Translations under genes and position numbers: made by a program | Shown: positions 18,894-27,297 of the stretch, piece after piece | How positions within the stretch are numbered: position 1 is the stretch's first letter | Layout: the number at the start of each line of letters is the position of its first letter | Notes under the pieces: model-generated | Seen by the model: only the letters and a program-made list of their open reading frames with translations | What the model was told of the DNA's origin: nothing | The model's database searches: none | NCBI RefSeq assembly: GCF_002154895.1 | Contig: NZ_MUIZ01000002.1 | Coordinates: forward strand, 62,001 to 126,000 | Direction of reading: 5' to 3' | Source: Lactococcus petauri | GTDB lineage: Bacteria; Bacillota; Bacilli; Lactobacillales; Streptococcaceae | DNA length: 64,000 nucleotides

Positions 18894-18983
18894 AAGAAAA
18901 ATATTACAATTGTATTATATAAATGTTAACAAAGTTACCTAAATAACTAAAACACTTGACGAGGTAATGTGATGGTCTATAAT
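18894..18983 (+). promoter_or_regulatory. Promoter and conserved upstream block of the first DUF6273 gene
   Basis: TTGACG (18956-18961), a 16-bp spacer and TATAAT (18978-18983). The ~60 bp upstream (including ATTATATAAATGTTA, then GTTAC and ATAAC-like blocks) align with the region before the second paralogue at 55377-55468. This intergenic block looks better conserved than the genes themselves, which suggests a shared activator or operator site. Confidence 0.75.
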
Positions 18984-18986
18984 TCA

Positions 18987-19020
18987 AGAGCAGAGCAGAG
19001 CAGAGCAGAGCAGAGCAGAC
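18987..19020 (+). repeat. Pentanucleotide tandem repeat (AGAGC)6 plus partial unit
   Basis: Six perfect AGAGC units followed by AGAC. The tract begins 3 bp after the -10 box, so the predicted transcription start lies inside it and the tract forms the very 5' end of the mRNA. A stop codon (TGA, 19060-19062) in frame upstream of the gene start means the repeat is not translated as part of that protein. Confidence 0.95.
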
Positions 19021-19034
19021 GGTAATTTTCCGTC
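19018..19034 (+). other. Conserved leader hairpin (first copy)
   Basis: GACGG-TAATTTT-CCGTC, immediately after the repeat and starting exactly 60 nt before the ATG. The second paralogue has the same hairpin at the same distance. No T tract follows, so it is not a terminator. Confidence 0.6.
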
Positions 19035-19077
19035 CCACAGTTCTAAGTTTTTTCTACCTTGAAGGAAGGAGAAGCTT

Positions 19078-20772
19078 ATGAATGAAGATAAAAAACACAG
19101 ACTGCGCAATATCGCCCTTTTGGTATTGGTTGGCTTGATTGGGGGCACTTTTGCCTTTGCGGCCTTTAACCAACAAGCCATTAATGACCGTTTGCGGGAA
19201 AATCCAGCACCTGTTGGCGCTCGGGTGCATGATTACTTCAACCGTCAGACAGAAAATAAGGATGTCTTTGTCGAAAATTACGGTCAAGAACCCATCATGG
19301 CAAGAATTCGTCTGTCGGAGTTCATGGAGTATCAAAAACGCGGTCAGACAGGCTGGATACAAGTGGCAGGCGGTGATCGCCATGATTCGAGCACTTGGAC
19401 CATCTATAGACCAGAAGAAGGTGATATTAATAGCCGTTCAGCTGTTGATGGTTCATCTAACTTTACCCAATATTCCACTCTCACCTTTGGTTGGGAACGT
19501 GACAACCAAGAGGAACCTTGGTACTTGCCGACCTTTAATCATGACAGTATAGATTTGACGACAGCTGCTGCCGGCGATGCGCAAGACTACCTTGAAAGAG
19601 GTGCCACTCATCCCGGCGATGGCAAAGATAATTTCTGGCAAGCCAACGTCTCCTACACCAATGGACAAAATGACATCGTCTGGCCAGGTTCTACAGAGGG
19701 CACACGCACAACTTCCCAGAATCTCCGCCAAGAGCGCAATCCTATTACCCTGCAAGAATGGAGAGCACTCCGAACAGAGGCAGAGAATGATGAAGTAGGA
19801 AGAAATAAGCAAATCGGTAACTTCTGGGTCATGGACCCAGAGACAGGTTGGGCTTACTGGGCGAATAGGCTTAATCCCGGGCAAGCGACTTCATACTTGA
19901 TAGACGAGGCACGCATGGAAGATGCGGCTCGTGCGATTCAAGGTTCTTACTATTACGCCATCCACGTCGACAGTGAATTAATCAATGTCAGTGCAGAGCG
20001 TTTTTCCCATGAAGACCAAGCTTCTGAGGCCTTGGAAGAACTTCTTGACCGTATCAGAGTCGGTGCCGATGGCAATGCTTCACCACAATTTCCTGCCCCT
20101 GTCAGGGACTTTACCTTTAGTACAATGCGTGATACAGCTGGTTCCAACAGGATATTTACAGTAGATAGTCCAGGAGAACCCCAAGAGTTCCGTTACCTTG
20201 AAAACATGGAGGGCGGTTATCACTGGATTATCAGTAACTCTGTCCTTACCTATACGTCTTGGTATGAGCAAGAGGATCGTATGGATGCGTGGTTCGATGA
20301 GGAGCTTTCGCTCGAATTTCGTGCGTTGGTTGCTCCTGTAGCTGAATCTTTTAGTACAGGAGATGTCCATGATTCCCGCGTGGGTGGTACTACGGGTGGA
20401 CTTCAGATTAGTGGCACTCTATTGTCTATCACTAATCTGAGTGCTTATCCAGAAGTTGCGGCGGACAGAACAAGAGTTGTTTCAGAAGCAGAAGGGGGCA
20501 TCCCTAGTGCCTTTGCCCTCTCGGTAGCAGATGTTCAATATTTAACATTCGGTACGAGTTCTGGTTTTGCGAACAACTTGTCCGACCGTATGGCTGCTTC
20601 CCCTTGGCCCAACATATGGTGGTTACGTACGCCTGCAACTTATCCCCTGTTCCCACAACTCAATAGTGCATGGACAATAGCAGCTGGTACGTTTACTGCT
20701 GCTTCCGGTTTTCAACGTTCACACACCATATCTAATCTTGGGGCACGTCCCGCCCTCATCATCCACCAATAA
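19078..20772 (+). CDS. Secreted/membrane-tethered protein, SipW-like signal and DUF6273-like C-terminus (copy 1)
   Basis: A 564-aa protein. The N-terminus has basic residues and a hydrophobic stretch ending GLIGGTFAFAAFNQQ (about 11-33), resembling the SipW-type signal of TasA/camelysin-like proteins. Next comes KDVFVENYGQEPIMARIRLSEFM (in part: VENYGQEPIMARIRL, about 67-81), resembling the beta-sandwich of that family. The middle has GWAYWANRLNPGQATSYL, and the C-terminus WWLRTP...GARPALIIHQ fits DUF6273. No LPxTG or other anchor is seen. GGAAGGAG lies before the ATG. Function unknown. A diverged paralogue is at 55578. Confidence 0.8.
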   Translation: MNEDKKHRLRNIALLVLVGLIGGTFAFAAFNQQAINDRLRENPAPVGARVHDYFNRQTENKDVFVENYGQEPIMARIRLSEFMEYQKRGQTGWIQVAGGDRHDSSTWTIYRPEEGDINSRSAVDGSSNFTQYSTLTFGWERDNQEEPWYLPTFNHDSIDLTTAAAGDAQDYLERGATHPGDGKDNFWQANVSYTNGQNDIVWPGSTEGTRTTSQNLRQERNPITLQEWRALRTEAENDEVGRNKQIGNFWVMDPETGWAYWANRLNPGQATSYLIDEARMEDAARAIQGSYYYAIHVDSELINVSAERFSHEDQASEALEELLDRIRVGADGNASPQFPAPVRDFTFSTMRDTAGSNRIFTVDSPGEPQEFRYLENMEGGYHWIISNSVLTYTSWYEQEDRMDAWFDEELSLEFRALVAPVAESFSTGDVHDSRVGGTTGGLQISGTLLSITNLSAYPEVAADRTRVVSEAEGGIPSAFALSVADVQYLTFGTSSGFANNLSDRMAASPWPNIWWLRTPATYPLFPQLNSAWTIAAGTFTAASGFQRSHTISNLGARPALIIHQ

Positions 20773-20775
20773 CCC

Positions 20776-20803
20776 TAAACTCCCCACATGCTGGGGAGTT
20801 TTT
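20776..20803 (+). terminator. Terminator after DUF6273 copy 1
   Basis: AAACTCCCC-ACATG-CTGGGGAGTTTTT hairpin. Confidence 0.92.
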
Positions 20804-20866
20804 CTCTGTCCAAAGCTCTTTTTTTCCTTTGACTGCCAATTTTTTTTAGAATTTCTTAAAAAATGA

Positions 20867-22429
<1,563 letters not shown>

Positions 22430-22465
22430 TAAGCAATTAGACAGTAACCTAAAAGGAGAATAGAA

Positions 22466-24295
22466 ATGGCTTTTTCTAAAAAAACAAGACAAGAAGCAAT
22501 CACAAAAGTTCAAAATGAAGAGATGGACCTACTCGTTATCGGAGGGGGAATCACTGGTGCTGGATTGACATTACAAGCAGCGGCAGCTGGCATGAAAGTT
22601 GCCGTGCTTGAAATGCAGGACTTTTCAGAAGGAACATCCTCACGCTCGACAAAACTCGTGCATGGAGGGATCCGCTACCTCAAAAACTTCGATGTCGAAG
22701 TCGTTTCTGATACAGTTTCAGAACGTGCTGTTGTTCAAGGCATTGCGCCCCATATTCCTAAGCCAGATCCGATGTTACTTCCTATCTACGATGATGAAGG
22801 CAAGACAACTTTTGATATGTTTTCTGTGAAAATCGCGATGGATTTGTATGACCGTTTGGCCGGTGTGGATGAAGACTCACCATATGCTAACTATACTATC
22901 TCACCAGAAGAAGTATTGCGCCGTGAGCCACTCATCAAGAAAAAAGGGTTACAAGGAGCTGGTGTTTATCTTGACTATCGTAACAATGATGCACGCTTGG
23001 TAATTGATAATATCAAGAAAGCCGTAGAAGACGGTGCGCAAGCCATTAGCAAGATGAAAGTGATTGATTTTACCTATACCGATGGACAAATCTCTGGTGT
23101 TCGTGCGCGTGATTTGTTGACAGACCAAGTCATTGAAGTCAAAGCTAAACTTGTGATTAACACAAGTGGTCCTTGGGTAGATAAGATTCGTTATCTGAAC
23201 TTCACACGTCCTATCGTGCCAAAAATGCGTCCAACAAAAGGTGTACATCTGGTAGTGGATGCGGCTAAACTACCTGTACCACAACCAACTTATTTTGATA
23301 CAGGCAAACACGATAAACGTATGGTCTTTGCTATTCCCCGTGAAAATAAAACTTATTTTGGTACGACAGATACAGATTATCATGGCGACTTTACTGATCC
23401 AAAAGTAACCCAAGAAGATGTGGATTACCTCTTGGATGTCATTAATTTCCGCTACCCTGAAGCAAATATCACGATTAATGACATTGAAGCTTCATGGGCT
23501 GGATTGCGCCCATTATTAGGTGGAAATTCTGGTTCAGACTATAACGGTGGAGATAATGGTGCGGTTTCTGAAACCAGCTTTAACGCTGTCGTTGAGGCGG
23601 TGCTCCGTTATAAAAATAAAACAGCAACAAAAGCCGAAGTAGAGCATTTGTTGAACAATATGGAATCAAGCCTTTCCGAAAAAGGAGATGCACCATCTTC
23701 CGTATCTCGTGGAAGTTCCCTCGAACGCGAGAGCGATGGTTTGATTACTCTAGCGGGCGGTAAAATCACGGACTACCGTAAAATGGCAGCGGGTGCGATG
23801 GAGCTTATCTGCCAACTGCTTGAGGAGGACTTTGGTTTGAAATATGAACCTATTGACTCTAAAAAATACCAAATCTCTGGTGGTGAATTTGACCCAACTA
23901 AGGTTGAAGAAGTTGTTGCTGAAAACATGAAAGTTGGTGTTGCTGCAGGACTTACAGAAGAAGAAGCAAAATACATCGCGGACTTTTATGGCATGAACGC
24001 TCTCCAAGTGTTTGCCTATGCTTCTGAAATGGAGCCATATGAAGGTCTATCTCTCGCCGAATCAGCACGTTTACGTTATGCGCTTGAAGATGAAATGATC
24101 TTGACGCCAGTGGATTACTTGCTTCGTCGTACCAACCATATTTTATTTATGCGTGAAGGTGTAGATGCTATCAAGGTACATGTTGTTAATGCCATGGCGG
24201 AATACCTCGGCTGGTCTGCAGAAGAAAAAGCAGAACAAGAAAAAGCTTTGGAAGAAGCACTTCGTGAATCTGACTTGTCGGACTTGAAGAAGTAA
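22466..24295 (+). CDS. glpO: Alpha-glycerophosphate oxidase
   Basis: A 609-aa FAD enzyme. It starts with a dinucleotide-binding motif VIGGGITGAGLTLQAAA (about 20-36), followed by SRSTKLVHGGIRYL. The ~50-residue insert around 385-430 and the total length match streptococcal GlpO rather than GlpD. It oxidises glycerol-3-phosphate to DHAP with O2, yielding H2O2. Middle gene of glpK-glpO-glpF; AAAAGGAG precedes the ATG. Confidence 0.95.
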   Translation: MAFSKKTRQEAITKVQNEEMDLLVIGGGITGAGLTLQAAAAGMKVAVLEMQDFSEGTSSRSTKLVHGGIRYLKNFDVEVVSDTVSERAVVQGIAPHIPKPDPMLLPIYDDEGKTTFDMFSVKIAMDLYDRLAGVDEDSPYANYTISPEEVLRREPLIKKKGLQGAGVYLDYRNNDARLVIDNIKKAVEDGAQAISKMKVIDFTYTDGQISGVRARDLLTDQVIEVKAKLVINTSGPWVDKIRYLNFTRPIVPKMRPTKGVHLVVDAAKLPVPQPTYFDTGKHDKRMVFAIPRENKTYFGTTDTDYHGDFTDPKVTQEDVDYLLDVINFRYPEANITINDIEASWAGLRPLLGGNSGSDYNGGDNGAVSETSFNAVVEAVLRYKNKTATKAEVEHLLNNMESSLSEKGDAPSSVSRGSSLERESDGLITLAGGKITDYRKMAAGAMELICQLLEEDFGLKYEPIDSKKYQISGGEFDPTKVEEVVAENMKVGVAAGLTEEEAKYIADFYGMNALQVFAYASEMEPYEGLSLAESARLRYALEDEMILTPVDYLLRRTNHILFMREGVDAIKVHVVNAMAEYLGWSAEEKAEQEKALEEALRESDLSDLKK

Positions 24296-24347
24296 AATAA
24301 TCCCAAAAATGATTGAAACAAATAAAATATAGAAAAAAGGAGTCACT

Positions 24348-25085
24348 ATGCACTCAGAAATGGTACAATACCTCGGTGAATTTTTAGGCACATTTATCTT
24401 AATCCTTCTTGGTAACGGTGTAGTTTCAGGCGTTGTTCTGAACAAGACGAAAGCAACAGGAGCAGGGTGGGTTGCTATCACACTCGGTTGGGGCTTTGCA
24501 GTAATGATGGGGGTTTACATTTCCGGATTTATGTCGCCTGCCCACTTAAATCCAGCAGTAACGATTGCAATGGCAATGATTGGTAGCTTTAGCTGGAGTT
24601 TGGTTTTCCCTTATATTATCGCCCAAATGCTTGGGGCAATGGTCGCCAGCATTATCCTCTACCTGATGTTTTACCCTCACTATGCTGAAACTAAAAATCC
24701 AGCAGATATCTTAGGCACATTTTCTACAGGTCCAGCCATTCGTCAAACGGGGTCGAATTTAATCAGTGAAATCGTTGGAACAGCAGTCTTAACGACAGGT
24801 ATTCTGGCCTTTGGTCAATATGCCATTACGCAAACTTCTGGTGTTTCACCTCTTTTAGTCGGTGCTATCATCACAGCCATCGGTTTATCACTTGGTGCGA
24901 CAACCGGTTACTCTTTGAATCCTGCACGTGACTTAGGTCCTCGTATCATGCACGCTATCTTACCTATCAAGGGTAAGGGAGATTCTGACTGGTCTTACGC
25001 ATGGATTCCTGTTGTAGGTCCAATCATTGGCGGTAGCTTAGGCGCCCTTCTCTTTAACATGGTTATTCAATTTGCAAGTAAATAA
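24348..25085 (+). CDS. glpF: Glycerol uptake facilitator (aquaglyceroporin)
   Basis: A 245-aa MIP family channel with six membrane segments and two pore loops. The first NPA motif is HLNPAVT (about 65-71) and the second is SLNPARDLGPR (about 188-198); the Asp after NPAR is typical of glycerol-conducting members. AAAAGGAG is before the ATG. Last gene of the glp operon. Confidence 0.96.
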   Translation: MHSEMVQYLGEFLGTFILILLGNGVVSGVVLNKTKATGAGWVAITLGWGFAVMMGVYISGFMSPAHLNPAVTIAMAMIGSFSWSLVFPYIIAQMLGAMVASIILYLMFYPHYAETKNPADILGTFSTGPAIRQTGSNLISEIVGTAVLTTGILAFGQYAITQTSGVSPLLVGAIITAIGLSLGATTGYSLNPARDLGPRIMHAILPIKGKGDSDWSYAWIPVVGPIIGGSLGALLFNMVIQFASK

Positions 25086-25106
25086 ATTGAAATATTAGAT
25101 AAAAGC

Positions 25107-25135
25107 AGAGTTAGACAAAAATCTAGCTCTTTTTG
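25107..25135 (+). terminator. Terminator after glpF
   Basis: AGAGTTAGA-CAAAAA-TCTAGCTCT stem followed by T5. Confidence 0.88.
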
Positions 25136-25185
25136 TATGAAAAAAATACCAGTAATCCTCCAGCTTATGGGAATAAAAACTAAAT

Positions 25186-25236
25186 AAAGAAAACGCTTTA
25201 TTTTCTCTTGCTTTTGAAAATAAGAGGTGCTATATT
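25186..25236 (+). promoter_or_regulatory. Promoter and palindromic operator of the mannosidase locus
   Basis: ATAAAG-AAAACG-CTTTAT (25184-25201) is a perfect inverted repeat with a cre-like core (AAACGCTTT). Downstream are TTGCTT (25208-25213), a 17-bp spacer and TATATT (25231-25236). CcpA or the local RpiR regulator could bind the palindrome. Confidence 0.6.
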
Positions 25237-25279
25237 ACAAATATAACAAAACTAAAAGAAAAATTTTGGAGGAAACAAA

Positions 25280-26773
25280 ATGTCGAAAAAAATAGTAGCC
25301 GTTACGGCCTGTGCTGCTGGAATAGCGCACACCTATATGGCCGCCGAATCTATCGAAAAAGCGGCTAAAAAAATGGGCTATGAGGTCAAAGTAGAGACAA
25401 ATGGAGCTATTGGAGCAGAGAATGTCTTAACTCCTGAAGAGATCGAAAACGCAGATCTTGTACTTGTTGCCTCAGACATTAAGATTGATCCGATTCGTTT
25501 CACAGGTAAGCCTCTTTATGTTACAAAATCTATTCCGGCAATTGAAGATTCGGAAGCCTTGATAAAAAAAGCATTCGCTGAGGCTGAAGTTTTTGGCAAG
25601 AAAGGAAGTAAGGTAGGGAATATTCAGATTGGTAATGATAAAGATAAGGTTACTTTTCTGACCCATGTGATGAGTGGTATTTCTTACATGGTGCCAATGG
25701 TCATCGCTGCCGGTCTTCTCCTTACCATTGCCAATCTCTATGCCTTTCAAAGAGACGACCTAGGACGTATTGTCAAGTGGGGTTTTGACAATACGACACA
25801 AATGGGCTTCCTCATGGAAAAACTCTTTTATGTTGGGCAGATGGGTTTTAAACTAATGATTCCACTATTTGCTGGTTTTGTGGCAAATTCCATTGCAGAC
25901 AAACCCGCAATAGCTCCTGCCATGATTGGTGCTTATCTTGTTAATGACCCAGAATTTTTAGGAACTGAAGCAGGTGGAGGTTTTATTGGTGCTATTATTG
26001 TGGCTTTCATTGTTGGCTATATGGTCAAAGGATTGAAAAAAATAAAATGGCCTAAAATTGTTATGCCAATCGTGCCAATTATGATTATTCCTTTTATTGC
26101 AACAGCAGTTATCAGCTTGATCGTGCTTTATATCATCGGAAATCCAATCTCAGTGGGGATGGATGCCATGTATGATGGGTTAACCAACTTAAATAATAAT
26201 TTCGCAGGTGCACCAATCATTATCGGAGCCATTTGTGGCGCAATGATTGGGTTTGACTTGGGGGGACCAATCAATAAAACGGCTTTAGTGTTTGGGACAG
26301 CAATATTTACCGATACAATGACAAAATACGGTATTGAAGGTGCAAACTTTGTACCAGGTACAGCAACACAAGCAGCGATTTCGGTAGCACCCTTAGGTGT
26401 ATGGTTGGCTACGATATTATTTAAAAATAAATTTTCAAAAGATGAAAAAATTGCTGCCAGTGCAGCCTTCGGTATGGGAATTGTCGGTGTCACTGAAGGA
26501 GCTATTCCATTTGTGGCAGCACATCCTGTACGAATGATTTTCTCAAACGTCGTAGGTTCAGCTGTTGCAGGTGGACTTATCTCAGCTACTGGTTCGAAAT
26601 TTTATGGCGGTATTGGCTCGCCTCTGGGAACCTTTATTGGTTATATTGAGCAACCGATTCCTTTTGTAACATGGATTTTGTGCGTATGTGCAGGTATTTT
26701 GACCACCGCATTATTGATTGGATTTACACGAGGTATTGAATTCAAAAAGCCAGTAAAAGCTAAAGCAAAATAA
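25280..26773 (+). CDS. PTS fructose-family EIIBC (mannosylglycerate-type, MngA-like)
   Basis: A 497-aa protein. The IIB domain (1-100) has its phosphocysteine in VTACAAGIAHTYMAAE (Cys11); the usual CPTG/CPAG is CAAG here. The IIC domain (about 120-490) has some nine spans with PMVIAAGLLL and GPINKTALVF-type Fru-family motifs. It imports and phosphorylates a sugar. The GH38 enzyme downstream suggests an alpha-mannoside such as 2-O-mannosylglycerate; this is inference from context. GGAGG precedes the ATG. The IIA is separate. Confidence 0.85.
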   Translation: MSKKIVAVTACAAGIAHTYMAAESIEKAAKKMGYEVKVETNGAIGAENVLTPEEIENADLVLVASDIKIDPIRFTGKPLYVTKSIPAIEDSEALIKKAFAEAEVFGKKGSKVGNIQIGNDKDKVTFLTHVMSGISYMVPMVIAAGLLLTIANLYAFQRDDLGRIVKWGFDNTTQMGFLMEKLFYVGQMGFKLMIPLFAGFVANSIADKPAIAPAMIGAYLVNDPEFLGTEAGGGFIGAIIVAFIVGYMVKGLKKIKWPKIVMPIVPIMIIPFIATAVISLIVLYIIGNPISVGMDAMYDGLTNLNNNFAGAPIIIGAICGAMIGFDLGGPINKTALVFGTAIFTDTMTKYGIEGANFVPGTATQAAISVAPLGVWLATILFKNKFSKDEKIAASAAFGMGIVGVTEGAIPFVAAHPVRMIFSNVVGSAVAGGLISATGSKFYGGIGSPLGTFIGYIEQPIPFVTWILCVCAGILTTALLIGFTRGIEFKKPVKAKAK

Positions 26774-26787
26774 GAAAGTGAATAAAG

Positions 26788-27240
26788 ATGAACAAAGAAG
26801 TTTTTAATCAAGAACATATCCTTTTCGATACAAGCGCACGTACACAGGAAGAAGCCTTTGCAGTTATTGCACAGTTTGCGCATTCTCTTGGCTTTGTGGA
26901 CAATGAAGCCGAATATTTTGAAGGCCTAAAACAGCGAGAAGCAGAAGCAACAACAGGGTTTAAAGACCATATCGCCATTCCTCATTGTAAAGATAAAACG
27001 AACTTAAAGCCGGGCATGTTTTTCGTTAGATTTGCCAATGAAATTCCTTGGAATGCTTTGGATGGCAAACCCGTGAAAGTTGCTTTGGCACTTACGATTC
27101 CCGAGGAAGGTGCGACTGAGCACTTGAAGTTGCTGAGCTTAATCGCTCGAAAATTAATTGATGATCAATTTCGTGAAGATATTTTATCAGAGAAAGACCC
27201 GAATAATCTGACTGCCGTTATAGATAAAATTGATTTTTAA
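26788..27240 (+). CDS. PTS fructose-family EIIA
   Basis: A 150-aa EIIA of the mannitol/fructose (Fru) type. The active-site His is in HIAIPHCKD (about 64-72). It accepts phosphate from HPr and passes it to Cys11 of the preceding IIBC, 14 bp upstream. The ribosome binding site is weak (AAAG close to the ATG), suggesting coupling to the upstream gene. Confidence 0.92.
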   Translation: MNKEVFNQEHILFDTSARTQEEAFAVIAQFAHSLGFVDNEAEYFEGLKQREAEATTGFKDHIAIPHCKDKTNLKPGMFFVRFANEIPWNALDGKPVKVALALTIPEEGATEHLKLLSLIARKLIDDQFREDILSEKDPNNLTAVIDKIDF

Positions 27241-27242
27241 CT

Positions 27243-27277
27243 CAAAGGTCAAATCATCTTGATTTGGCCTTTTGAAA
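27243..27277 (+). terminator. Intra-operon terminator-like hairpin
   Basis: AAAGGTCAAATCA-TCT-TGATTTGGCCTTT is a 13-bp near-perfect stem followed by TGAAAA rather than a long T run. It lies between EIIA and the mannosidase. It could be a partial terminator or an mRNA processing/stability site that sets stoichiometry. Confidence 0.6.
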
Positions 27278-27297
27278 AAATGAATAAGGAAGTAAAA

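Noticed and set aside
18987-19020. Tandem repeats taken as a CRISPR array
   Set aside because: 5-bp units without spacers and no cas genes; this is a simple sequence repeat.
18972-19023. Short ORF through the AGAGC tract (ATG near 18972, then stop)
   Set aside because: The ATG lies upstream of the -10 box and would not be transcribed from that promoter; the second locus has no equivalent ORF.
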